64,000 bases of DNA from Palsa-1400 sp036501625 (lineage in GTDB: Bacteria; Verrucomicrobiota; Verrucomicrobiia; Limisphaerales; Palsa-1400), in assembly GCA_036501625.1 (NCBI GenBank), contig DASXZY010000045.1, forward strand, positions 1 to 64,000, in the 5' to 3' direction. Both the position numbers and the translations under genes were made by a program. The notes beneath the pieces were generated by a model. The model saw only the letters and a list, made by a program, of their open reading frames with translations. It did no database searches and had not been told where the DNA came from. Shown here one piece after another: positions 1 through 7,680 of this stretch (its first letter is position 1; every line of letters begins with the position of its first letter).

Positions 1-2
1 TG

Positions 3-101
3 AGGATGATTCCGAGAATAAAGGGCGTCAATATGAGCGCCATCAGCCTGGAGCGGCGGCTTCGCCGGTGGGAAGCGAAACAGCGCGTGCTGGCCGGTTG
101 A
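3..101 (+). CDS. possible 3' end of a gene cut by the left edge
   Basis: An open frame enters from the left edge and stops at 99-101. An internal ATG at 33 would give a 22-residue basic, Arg-rich peptide ending KQRVLAG. It may be the C-terminus of a gene of the integrated element that begins outside the window. Nothing identifies a family, and the stretch from 102 to 255 holds no gene I can support. This is a placeholder call resting only on an uninterrupted frame. Confidence 0.2.
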   Translation, partial: RMIPRIKGVNMSAISLERRLRRWEAKQRVLAG

Positions 102-255
102 TGAGGCGGTCGTTTGGAAACCCTTACATGGCGTTCCAAAGCGGCAAAATGGGGGGTCTGGAGCACGTCTGTCCACGGCCTAACGCCGCTTTTGCTCCAC
201 AAAAGTTCCGTATGTAGCGGGATTCGGCGTTCCGGCAAGAACGTCGTAAGTCATT

Positions 256-537
256 TCAAATCAACGAGTGCAGCAAAATCGCGTACCGCTTGGCCGGGCT
301 ACGGGGTAGGCTTTCGCGGGCCTCGCGCACGCCCGCAATAGCCATGTAGATGTAGCGGTCGGTCTGCCGCCACTCGACTCCGTAGAACGCTCGGAAAACC
401 CGATGAATCTCTGATTTGTTGAAACCGCAGAACCGTAGCAGGGCGGCGCTTTCAATTCGGTGTTCAATTTGCTGGCGCGTGGCCTTGGTATAGCCCTTTT
501 TTTGGCCAGGGCGGATGATCGGTTGTTTCGTTGTCAC
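256..537 (-). CDS. small helix-rich, HTH-like protein of the integrated element
   Basis: A 93-residue basic protein. The segment from about residue 20 to 60 (EHRIESAALLRFCGFNKSEIHR) reads like a helix-turn-helix of the kind used by small phage or plasmid regulators or terminase-small-subunit-like proteins. The family is not certain. It lies downstream of the primase/helicase gene on the same strand, separated from it by about 150 bases that carry the GCACCAAG repeat cluster, so it could bind there; that is inference. It starts at ATG 537 and is not obviously truncated. An overlapping 68-aa frame (261-467) is a shadow. Confidence 0.55.
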   Translation of the reverse strand: MTTKQPIIRPGQKKGYTKATRQQIEHRIESAALLRFCGFNKSEIHRVFRAFYGVEWRQTDRYIYMAIAGVREARESLPRSPAKRYAILLHSLI

Positions 538-590
538 CCGGATTCCTCCGTTGCTTGTGCGGCGTCAGTGTTCTGCCGCAATTTGCCGCC

Positions 591-682
591 GCACCAAGGC
601 GCACCAAGAGCTATAACTCTTTTAGAAATACCCCCATTTCCAACAAAGTTATGTGTCTTGGTGCGCTTGGTGCGCTTGGTGC
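591..682. repeat. iteron-like GCACCAAG / CTTGGTGC repeat cluster
   Basis: Two direct copies of GCACCAAG (591-598, 601-608) face three tandem copies of the reverse complement CTTGGTGC at 9-base spacing (657-664, 666-673, 675-682). The 591-608 and 657-673 arms can pair with a single bulge, leaving a loop of 48 bases. The cluster sits between the stop of the primase/helicase gene (689) and the small HTH-like gene (537). Candidate roles are a replication origin with iterons, an operator, or a transcript-end structure. There is no U-tract, so it is not an ordinary intrinsic terminator. Confidence 0.7.
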
Positions 683-688
683 GGATGC

Positions 689-3181
689 TCATAGGCGGGC
701 GAATATATAGTTTTTTACGTCCACAGGTCCGCCTTCTGCGCGGTGATGGAACGCGGTTTCACGATTAACGCGGTAGCCGTCCACTTCGACGGCCTGGCCA
801 TTACCGAAAAGGTTCGCCATCAGAATTCCGACTTTGCGCCTTGCCGTAGGTTCATCCGAGGATTTCAAGCCGGGAATCGCAATTTCGTGAGCCTCACAAA
901 GTTCTACGATGTCGCTGGCGATGACGGGAACGCCAAGCCGGTCACCACCGTCCAGAGCCAGCGCCACCGAGCGCAGCCAAGACCGCGCCGGATTGCTGAC
1001 TCTTTCCTGCGCCGCTTCATGGCCGTCCATTAAGGGCGCGGCTTTTAGGATGTTTTGAATCATCCAATCGAGCGTCTGAGACCAATCGCGGAAATCATGG
1101 CGGGTCTCGCTGGTGCGCGGTTTGCCAGCGGCAATCCACGCGGCAATGACGGAGAACATGCAACCCAAGTAGTAAGGTTGACGCGCCTTAACCTCGCCAA
1201 GAATGTCGCGGTAAGCGAAGCCGGTTCGTTTGCGAATTCGTACAATGCTGGCACGATTTGCCAAGTCGCGGGTTGTTTCGACTCCGTTGGAAGTCATCTG
1301 CAAGATGAAGTGTCGCGGGTCAATCTGAACTTCGCCCCGATGCGGAATTCGGGCCGGAAACAATCCCGGACAGGTCAAAAATGCTTCCAGGTTTTGCGAG
1401 TCAATTTTGCCTCTAAAATTATCGAGGCAGATAATGGGACGGCCAGCAACGAGCGCGGCGGCGAAACTTTCATCAGTGCTTCCAACCCCGCCATTGCGGG
1501 CGGTAACGAAATAGCTGGTCTCGTTATAAAGCGCGCACGTAAGGTCATTCCGAAAACCTTTTCCACTTTGGCTTTGGTCGGCCTCGCCTATGTCAATCGG
1601 AATCCTGCCGAGGAGAAAACCGCCTATCCGCAGCGCCGGGGTAATCAGAGCCGCCAGTGCGCGGCTGTGGTCGCCCGGTGTGAGAAAATCAAACTGCTCC
1701 ACCATCCGCATCAAGGCGCTGACTGCTTCCGTGGTCGGTACGGTTGGCGGTGTGTCGCCTTCCAAAATGAGCAATCCACCGTTTCGTGCGTGGTAGCCGC
1801 ACGCCAGTACTACGGCTTTGCTGTCCACCTCGACCAACACTGGACAATTCAACACCGCCGCCACAGATGGCAGGATTTCGCGTGCTTCCGCTGCCAGAAT
1901 CAGGGCTTTTGCCTGTTCCCCGCTCATTCGGGTTGGACTCAAAACAGGTTTACCGTTAGCGCCAGTGCGCCAAGCCAGGAGAGTGCCGTGCCGTTCAACC
2001 CGGCTGCGGAAAGCGTCCGGCTTTACAACGTCCAATCGCGCAAAGTCATCGTCGCGCACCAGTTCGGCCAACGCGCCGCCACGATAAAAGAGCTTATGGC
2101 TGGGGGCAATACGTGCAAAAATCTCGCGTGCGGATTCGGAATATGAAACGTCGCCGGATGGTAGAATGATGAAACGGTCGCCATCGGGTCGTGGCTGCGA
2201 CACGGTTGGCGCGGCCGAATTTTGCGCTGTTTCAACCGGCTTCGCGTCGCTCATAGCGATCTCAATGTCGGCCTTGGTCGCCCCGGCACACGTCCAATCG
2301 TTCGCGTCCTTGTGTGCCGCTGGCGTTACTACGCGCATGACTTTACAACCAGCATTGGCGGCCAGATTGGCCAGCCATACTTCAGCGGGAATCGTCCCGT
2401 CCGGTTTCGCCTCGTCATTTTGGACAAATGCGTAAATGACGGCGGCGCGGTCGCACTTGCCCCTAATCAGTTTTGAGTTTTCAGAACCGCGCGTAATGAA
2501 AACGGCGGTGCCGGTCTGCGCCTTTTCGTGCCAGCCGAGTTTGTCCATGACGGCGAAGGCGTCCCATTGTGACTCGAAACAAAGAACTTTGGTGGCGGCC
2601 TTCACGTCACCAAAGACGAGTGGCTGCGTGCCGTTTCCCTTGGGGTAATACCGCCACAGTTTTTTCCCACGGTCGGCCAGATAATGACAGCCTACAACCT
2701 GACCAGCCTTGTGAACCGCAAGGGCGATCTTGCCCCGGTAAATGCCCGCGACCTTTTCGCTATGCAACCACTCAACAAAACCCGGTGAAAAACCGCGCCA
2801 GTCGGACAAATTGCGTTTTGCATCGGCAGTCAACGCGAAAACGTATTGCGGCCAGTCGAAAGTTTCCGTGCCATCTTCTACCGATTCCGTTGCGCCGTTC
2901 AATCCGGCCTCGCGGCAATAAAGGGCAATGGCATCGCGTGTCGAAAGCCCTTTTCGTTTTTTGAGATAGTCCACGCCATCGCCATGACCGCAACCGGCAT
3001 GACATTTCCAAAACCAAGCGGAGTCTTTGTGAAAAACTGAAAAGCTGGCATGTTCATCCTCGTGAAACGGGCAACGCGCGGATTGCTTGGCATGGTCACT
3101 GTCACCGATCTTCCTCATCAAGTCGGGCAGAGGCAAAATGCGCTTTGCCTCTGCGAGAGGCGCTTGAAATGATCGTGCCAT
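689..3181 (-). CDS. primase/helicase-like replication protein with CHC2 zinc finger
   Basis: An 830-residue protein likely to prime or unwind DNA for the integrated element. The N-terminus is a CHC2-type zinc finger: C37-x2-H40 and C60-x3-C64. A TOPRIM-like region follows at about 145-310, with FES (E203) and an acidic ND segment near 255. The C-terminal half (about 500-690) is an ATPase-like region with a P-loop-like SQSGKG near 537-542 and a Walker B-like IICLDNF. The P-loop is atypical, so helicase activity is inferred. It lies in a co-directional run with the integrase, the excisionase-like gene and two small proteins, which fits a phage-satellite or integrative-plasmid replication module. 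The start at 3181 places the zinc finger close to the N-terminus, as in the family. Confidence 0.75.
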   Translation of the reverse strand: MARSFQAPLAEAKRILPLPDLMRKIGDSDHAKQSARCPFHEDEHASFSVFHKDSAWFWKCHAGCGHGDGVDYLKKRKGLSTRDAIALYCREAGLNGATESVEDGTETFDWPQYVFALTADAKRNLSDWRGFSPGFVEWLHSEKVAGIYRGKIALAVHKAGQVVGCHYLADRGKKLWRYYPKGNGTQPLVFGDVKAATKVLCFESQWDAFAVMDKLGWHEKAQTGTAVFITRGSENSKLIRGKCDRAAVIYAFVQNDEAKPDGTIPAEVWLANLAANAGCKVMRVVTPAAHKDANDWTCAGATKADIEIAMSDAKPVETAQNSAAPTVSQPRPDGDRFIILPSGDVSYSESAREIFARIAPSHKLFYRGGALAELVRDDDFARLDVVKPDAFRSRVERHGTLLAWRTGANGKPVLSPTRMSGEQAKALILAAEAREILPSVAAVLNCPVLVEVDSKAVVLACGYHARNGGLLILEGDTPPTVPTTEAVSALMRMVEQFDFLTPGDHSRALAALITPALRIGGFLLGRIPIDIGEADQSQSGKGFRNDLTCALYNETSYFVTARNGGVGSTDESFAAALVAGRPIICLDNFRGKIDSQNLEAFLTCPGLFPARIPHRGEVQIDPRHFILQMTSNGVETTRDLANRASIVRIRKRTGFAYRDILGEVKARQPYYLGCMFSVIAAWIAAGKPRTSETRHDFRDWSQTLDWMIQNILKAAPLMDGHEAAQERVSNPARSWLRSVALALDGGDRLGVPVIASDIVELCEAHEIAIPGLKSSDEPTARRKVGILMANLFGNGQAVEVDGYRVNRETAFHHRAEGGPVDVKNYIFARL

Positions 3182-3231
3182 AGAAATTCAGATTTGGCGC
3201 GTTAAGTGGCGGCGGCACGCGACAATTCTTC

Positions 3232-3519
3232 TCACCTTGCCGCCTGTTCCTGGAATGGCCGGAAATTCCACAGCGGGCAGGCAAAGGCCGTGCATCCGGT
3301 CACAGTGGCCCGATCAAAGCCAACGCATTCCAAGCAGAATGCCTTAATCGCTCGTCGAGGTGAACAAGATGGCATCTGAACCCCTCCGGGCGTGCGTTTC
3401 AACGCCCAAGAAGCCACGAAATGGCCTTTCCACCTGTCTGGCGTTGTGGCGAGGCGTTTCGCGCGTTTTTCGGCAATGCTGCGCTCTAGCTCGGCAGGGC
3501 GGGTGTCGGCGGCGGTCAT
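3232..3519 (-). CDS. small Cys-cluster (putative zinc-binding) mobile-element protein
   Basis: I choose the ATG at 3519 (95 aa) over the longer frame to 3582, because it overlaps the stop of the excisionase-like gene as ATGA. The C-terminal third carries FCLECVGFD followed by a second Cys pair in CTAFACPLW. The pattern CLxC-x(n)-C-x4-CPL is familiar from short phage and prophage proteins of unknown function and suggests a metal-binding knuckle. It is translationally coupled to the wHTH gene and followed, after about 50 bases, by the primase/helicase gene. Function unknown. Confidence 0.7.
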   Translation of the reverse strand: MTAADTRPAELERSIAEKRAKRLATTPDRWKGHFVASWALKRTPGGVQMPSCSPRRAIKAFCLECVGFDRATVTGCTAFACPLWNFRPFQEQAAR

Positions 3520-3815
3520 GGTGCCGCGCTCGCTTTCTGCGGCGCGGCGCGGCGCTGGACGTGGTACTTTTGGCGGAGCCATTCCCGGACTTCGGCTAAG
3601 TCGAACCGCACTCGGCGCTGTCCGAGTTTCAGATGTGGCATTCCCAAGGCCAGTTGGTCATCAACCCAACGCTTGCTGAAACCGCCGGCCATTTCGCCGA
3701 CATCCCGCTTGTCCCCGAATCGCGGGATGGTGTCGTGTTCCGCCAGCTTAATGCCGGTGGCGGCTTCCGGCTTGCATGAATTGTTTATCTTCATGCGGAA
3801 ACATTGCGCCTTCAC
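3516..3815 (-). CDS. excisionase/AlpA-like winged-HTH DNA-binding protein
   Basis: A 99-residue protein. Residues about 45-90 contain SKRWVDDQLALGMPHLKLG followed by RVRFDLAEVREWL, the classic MerR-superfamily excisionase arrangement: HTH, then a beta wing, then a helix. The family directs integrase toward excision or represses element genes. It starts at ATG 3815, and a perfect 14-bp palindrome lies just upstream (3837-3850), which could be its own operator. It is coupled by ATGA to the Cys-cluster gene. A shorter start is possible, since the first 30 residues carry no recognisable domain. Confidence 0.7.
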   Translation of the reverse strand: MKAQCFRMKINNSCKPEAATGIKLAEHDTIPRFGDKRDVGEMAGGFSKRWVDDQLALGMPHLKLGQRRVRFDLAEVREWLRQKYHVQRRAAPQKASAAP

Positions 3816-3836
3816 GGGCGGGCTGCAATAACCTCG

Positions 3837-3850
3837 TTACCTATAGGTAA
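3837..3850. promoter_or_regulatory. perfect 14-bp palindrome upstream of the excisionase-like gene
   Basis: TTACCTATAGGTAA is its own reverse complement. It ends 22 bases before the ATG of the excisionase-like gene, in the short space between that gene and the 311-aa gene. Position and symmetry suit an operator bound by a dimeric regulator. No protein is identified as the binder. Confidence 0.5.
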
Positions 3851-3887
3851 GCACAAACACTTGCAATTCAGCGTGTTGCAAATGCGC

Positions 3888-4823
3888 CTAAAGGCGCACG
3901 GCATTTACGAAATCCGATACGCAACCAGTGTCAAAGGCTTCGAGTTCGTGGCAAATACTCTCAAAGTTGAACTTCTTTCCTTCAATTGCCTTTCCCTTCC
4001 GGGCGCGTTTGTGGAGCACGCGCTCACGGCCTTCGGCGATTTTGTGCCACGGCGCACTAAGGTTATTCGTAGGCGGTGGTGGGTATTTCCGCCAAAGTTC
4101 ATCCATGTACTGGTTTGTCAAAGTCCCCTCCTTTTCCTTTTGCTTCAACTCCTGTTCGTCTGCCTGGGAGATATTAGGCGGAACACCGTAAACAACATAT
4201 TGTTCAAAGTCGGCTTTTCGGAACGTCGGCGGCAGTGCCTCAATCGCCGCGCAGGCCGCGCGGATTGCTTGTTTTTGTTTTTTGTCCACCGCCACGATAA
4301 CAAAGCCGTTGTCCGCAAATTGCCGGGCGTGTTCTACGAATCGCTGCGCCGCATCGGCGTCGTTTTTATCAGGTAACTTCAATACCTGCACTGCAACCTT
4401 GCGTTGCTGCTCTTGGTGAGTTGGAAATGTTGAATATCCTTCTGGCGGGACTGACCACGGCCCGTAACTCACATGGATAAGGCTGGCCTTTTGGATGGTG
4501 TCAAGATCGAGCCACGATTGGATCAGGTAATTCACTACGTAGTTAGTGAAGAACTGCCAGCCGTTAGCCATAAGTGAAAACTGGCCTTCGAGCCATGCTT
4601 GTTGGACTTCTGGGCGGCGGCGTGCGGCTTCGTACCACACGGCTGCTTTTTGTTCCTCAATCGAAATATCACCCTCCGCGAGCCGTTGAATAAATGCCCG
4701 GTCTTTCCACCAGTGCTGCGCGGCGAAATTGAGTTGTGACAGATTGCGAGCGGAATGGGGAGGTTCTTGTGGGATGGAGTCTTTCATGGACTCCTCTTGC
4801 GCGGGATTCTTCTTCGGTATCAT
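3888..4823 (-). CDS. hypothetical 311-aa protein of the integrated element
   Basis: The open frame extends to 5045, but the part before 4823 is antisense or overlapping with the integrase gene. The ATG at 4823 lies 8 bases after the integrase stop with an AAAGG-type ribosome site before it, so I start there. The protein is mixed alpha/beta with a Trp-rich N-terminal half (AQHWWKDRAFIQ, QAWLEGQF, GWQFFTNYVV). Its middle segment, FADNGFVIVAVDKKQKQAIRAA, looks like a folded core with a buried beta strand. No signal peptide or membrane helix. I do not recognise a family; its position right after the integrase suggests an element-specific accessory gene. Confidence 0.65.
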   Translation of the reverse strand: MIPKKNPAQEESMKDSIPQEPPHSARNLSQLNFAAQHWWKDRAFIQRLAEGDISIEEQKAAVWYEAARRRPEVQQAWLEGQFSLMANGWQFFTNYVVNYLIQSWLDLDTIQKASLIHVSYGPWSVPPEGYSTFPTHQEQQRKVAVQVLKLPDKNDADAAQRFVEHARQFADNGFVIVAVDKKQKQAIRAACAAIEALPPTFRKADFEQYVVYGVPPNISQADEQELKQKEKEGTLTNQYMDELWRKYPPPPTNNLSAPWHKIAEGRERVLHKRARKGKAIEGKKFNFESICHELEAFDTGCVSDFVNAVRL

Positions 4824-4831
4824 CGAGCGTT

Positions 4832-6085
4832 TTACCTTTCGGCAACGGCAAGCGCCAGGACGTTGGCCGGGGCTTCCGGCATCATGTTGAACCACCGTTC
4901 CGCATCGCTTTTTTTCACAAGCTCGCGGTAGTGCCGATGGATGACGGCGGCGCTGTTGCCGCACTCGCCCGCCACGCGCCCGGCGTCGTTGGTGAGCGCA
5001 AAGCGATAGCTGGCGTAACTGTGCCTGAGTGCGTTGGACTTCCACTTTAGGCCAGCGGCTTGTGCGGCGTCCTGTTGCGCCTCGTAAAATTTATCGTGTG
5101 CCGCCTGCCACAAATTGCCTTGCTGTTGCGCATACGGTTGGAGCCATTCCGCGAGGTTGTCACTTATGGGAACGATGCGACGGCCAGCGGTCTTGGCTTT
5201 GCTCGCCCCTACCACAATGAATCTTTCGGCAAGGTGAATGTCGCTCCATTCCAGTCTTTCGATTTCTGCACTCCGCAACCCGGCAAATCCGCCGATGGCG
5301 AGGCATGGCAGGAATTCGGCGGACGCGGCTTTGAGCAACCGGGCCATTTCGGCGGGCGTGAAAACCTCCACGTCGCCCGATCTGAGTTTGATGCGCTCCA
5401 CCCCGGCCACGGGATTATCAACGGCGTAACCACGGGACACGGCGAACTCGAAGAGCAAATGCAGACGGCTGCGGTAGTCGGCATAACCTTGGGCGCTGAA
5501 TTTTTGGGCGTCTAACCATGCCGTAATTTCCGCCGTCGCGACGTTGCCGATTTCCTTGCAGAAGCCATCGGCCATCCGGTTCAAACGGTAGCGCAAATCC
5601 TCCAGGTATCGCGGTGACGCGCGGCGGGCCTCTTTGATCGCCAGAATCTCGGAAACCACGTCGGCAAAGGACTTGCGCGTGATTTTCTTGTTGCGGGCCG
5701 CGTAGAACTTCACGGCGGCGTGGATATTCGGCAAATCACCAACCAGTTTGAGGCATTCGGCCACTGTGCCGACAGTGGCGGACAAGTTCACGTTGAACGG
5801 GGCGAGAGTCTGGACGGCGGAAGCGTAATCGGCGGCTTCCGCGTTGGTCATGCCAGCGGCCACGACGTTGCGCTCGCTCAACTGCCGGGCGAGCTTGCTT
5901 GCTTGTTCCAAGGCTGTTGCTTCATCGGGGTAGGAGTCGAGACGGCGCTTGCCTTGGGCGTAATTGGCCACTTGGAAACAAACGTGTCCGCCCGGCGCTT
6001 GACGGCGATAAACGGGCACGGTGACACGGCCAACGCGGACTTTGCGCGGCCATTGCGATTGAGTTCGTGACGGATTCGTCCTCAT
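4832..6085 (-). CDS. tyrosine recombinase (site-specific integrase)
   Basis: A 417-residue integrase. An N-terminal arm-type domain is followed by a SAM-like core-binding domain (about 130-225) and the catalytic domain (about 240-400). Visible active-site residues are R271 in GGFAGLRSAE, a lysine at 296 or 298, R354 and H355 in NALRHSYAS, H385 and the nucleophile Y386 in IHRHY. The first position of the usual HxxR box is N351 instead of His, a variation seen in some families. It catalyses strand exchange between the element and its attachment site. The gene begins 88 bases from the 3' end of tRNA-Thr, the usual arrangement for tRNA-integrating elements. Confidence 0.9.
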   Translation of the reverse strand: MRTNPSRTQSQWPRKVRVGRVTVPVYRRQAPGGHVCFQVANYAQGKRRLDSYPDEATALEQASKLARQLSERNVVAAGMTNAEAADYASAVQTLAPFNVNLSATVGTVAECLKLVGDLPNIHAAVKFYAARNKKITRKSFADVVSEILAIKEARRASPRYLEDLRYRLNRMADGFCKEIGNVATAEITAWLDAQKFSAQGYADYRSRLHLLFEFAVSRGYAVDNPVAGVERIKLRSGDVEVFTPAEMARLLKAASAEFLPCLAIGGFAGLRSAEIERLEWSDIHLAERFIVVGASKAKTAGRRIVPISDNLAEWLQPYAQQQGNLWQAAHDKFYEAQQDAAQAAGLKWKSNALRHSYASYRFALTNDAGRVAGECGNSAAVIHRHYRELVKKSDAERWFNMMPEAPANVLALAVAER

Positions 6086-6173
6086 GCGTGAAGTGTTGCA
6101 CTAATGTTGCACTAGCGCAAGAAGAAAACAAAAAAATCTTCAATAAAACCCGCGCAAGCCATTGAATTGCAAC

Positions 6174-6249
6174 TGGAGCCAGTTGCCGGATTTGAACCGG
6201 CGACCCATGCTTTACGAAAGCATTGCTCTGCCAACTGAGCTAAACTGGC
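6174..6249 (-). tRNA. tRNA-Thr (anticodon CGT)
   Basis: Reading the minus strand gives a complete 76-base cloverleaf with encoded CCA. The acceptor arms are GCCAGTT and AACTGGC, the D-arm contains AGCTCAGTTGGCAGAGC, the anticodon loop is TTCGTAA between ATGCT and AGCAT, and the T-loop is GGTTCAAATCC. Anticodon CGU reads ACG (Thr). Its 3' end faces the integrase gene, making it the likely attachment site of the element to the left. No second copy of the tRNA 3' end was found by eye in 1-6000, so the other junction should lie outside the window. Confidence 0.95.
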
Positions 6250-6283
6250 GTCTCCCAATTGAACGGATACTTTACCTCCATCC

Positions 6284-6324
6284 CGCGCGCAAGGCAAGCT
6301 TGCCTTGCGGGCCGCTTGCGCGCG
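6284..6324. repeat. overlapping perfect palindromes between tRNA-Thr and the peptidase gene
   Basis: A 22-bp perfect palindrome (6288-6309, core GCAAGGCAAGCTTGCCTTGC) overlaps a second inverted pair, CGCGCGCAAG (6284-6293) and CTTGCGCGCG (6315-6324). The two foldings are mutually exclusive. The sequence lies just downstream of the peptidase stop and upstream of the tRNA. It lacks a T-run, so it may act as a 3'-end stabiliser or Rho-type end rather than an intrinsic terminator. Confidence 0.6.
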
Positions 6325-6345
6325 CTGGGCGGGCGGCTCGTTTTC

Positions 6346-7680
6346 TTATTTTCTTTTTGACATTAGGGATTCGATTTCGCCGGCTTCGATGGGGATGTGG
6401 GACATTAAATCGATGGGGGCGCCGGCGGTAACCTGGATGTTGTTTTCCAATCGCACGGCGAAGCCTTCCTCGGGGATGTAAATGCCCGGCTCGACGGTCA
6501 TGACCCAGCCGGGCTGCATCGGCTGGACGGTCAGGCCGACGTCGTGGACGTCCAAGCCCAGGGGATGGCCGAGGCCGTGCATGAAATATTTCTTGACAGC
6601 AGGGCGGGCGGGGTCCTGGCGCTTGATCTCGCTCGTGGTCAGCAGGCCGAGATCGACCAGTTCTTTTTCCGTGGCGTGCTCGGCTTCTTTTTGCCAATCC
6701 TTGACTTTCTTGCCGGCGCGCAAGCCGTCAACGGATTGCCGCAAGACGCGCAGGACGGCGTTATAAACCTGCTTTTGCCGGCGCGTGAAGCGGCCGCTGA
6801 CGGGAATGGTGCGCGTCATGTCCGCGTTGTAATTGTGGCTGGCGGCGGCGACATCGAGCAGGAGCAGGCTGCCGGGACGGCACTTGGCGCTGTTCGCGAC
6901 GTAATGCAGCACGCAGGCGCTGGGGCCGCCCGCGATAATCGGCAAATAGGCGAAACGGCAGCGGCGGCGGATGAATTCATGCGCGAATTCCGCCTCGACT
7001 TCCCATTCGCCGACGCCGGGACGGACGAAGCGAAGCACGCGCTCGAAGCCCGCCGCCGTGGCGTCGCACGCCTGCTGGATCAATCCGATTTCGATGTCCG
7101 ACTTGACAGCGCGAAGCTGGTGCATCAAGGGCGCGAGCCGGCGGTACTCGTGCAATGGGTAGCGCCGCTGGGTATCGGCCGCGAAGCGCGCGTCGCGGCT
7201 CTCAACTTCGATGATGGCGCGCTTGTGTTCGTTGGAATTGAGGAAGACCTGGCTGCTCTCGCAGATGAGGCGGTGGAACAGGCGCGAAAATTCCGGGAGC
7301 CAATGAATCTGGCGGATGCCGGTTTGGGCCTGGGCTTCTTCCTTGGTCAGTTTGTGGCCTTCCCAGCGTTCGTTTTCGGGATTGCCTTCGCGCAGGAAAA
7401 GCAACTCTCGGTGATCTTCTTCATCGGCGCCTGGATAAAGCACGAGAATGGATTGCTCCTGATCCACTCCTGTCAAATAAAACATGTCCGAGTTCGGGAT
7501 GGAGGCGGCGGTGCCATCGGAGTTCGTCGGCGGAATGTCATTGGCATTGATGACGGCCAGTGAATTGGGCGGCAGCAGGGCCGCCAGGCGTTCGCGGTTG
7601 CCAGTGAAAAGCTGCGCCGGAATGGGCGCATAAGGCGTGGCGTTAGGCATGGGTGTGAGCTTTCTATGGGGCGCGGTCAT
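6346..7680 (-). CDS. pepP: Xaa-Pro aminopeptidase (M24 metallopeptidase)
   Basis: Removes N-terminal residues next to proline; a dinuclear-metal 'pita-bread' peptidase, presumably cytoplasmic. The N-terminal aminopeptidase P domain is seen in the FTGNRERLAALLPPNSLAVI region. The catalytic domain shows the full metal-ligand set: D in LLLLDVAAA, D in NADMTRTIP, H in HGLGHPLGLDVHD, E in VEPGIYIPEEG and E in RLENNIQV. The frame is open to 7833. I take the ATG at 7680 because it overlaps the stop of the upstream glycosidase as ATGA; the ATG at 7650 (MPNATPY) is an equally good N-terminus by family comparison. Neither has a clear Shine-Dalgarno sequence. The pairing with the glycosidase implies co-transcription rather than a shared pathway. 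Confidence 0.88.
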   Translation of the reverse strand: MTAPHRKLTPMPNATPYAPIPAQLFTGNRERLAALLPPNSLAVINANDIPPTNSDGTAASIPNSDMFYLTGVDQEQSILVLYPGADEEDHRELLFLREGNPENERWEGHKLTKEEAQAQTGIRQIHWLPEFSRLFHRLICESSQVFLNSNEHKRAIIEVESRDARFAADTQRRYPLHEYRRLAPLMHQLRAVKSDIEIGLIQQACDATAAGFERVLRFVRPGVGEWEVEAEFAHEFIRRRCRFAYLPIIAGGPSACVLHYVANSAKCRPGSLLLLDVAAASHNYNADMTRTIPVSGRFTRRQKQVYNAVLRVLRQSVDGLRAGKKVKDWQKEAEHATEKELVDLGLLTTSEIKRQDPARPAVKKYFMHGLGHPLGLDVHDVGLTVQPMQPGWVMTVEPGIYIPEEGFAVRLENNIQVTAGAPIDLMSHIPIEAGEIESLMSKRK

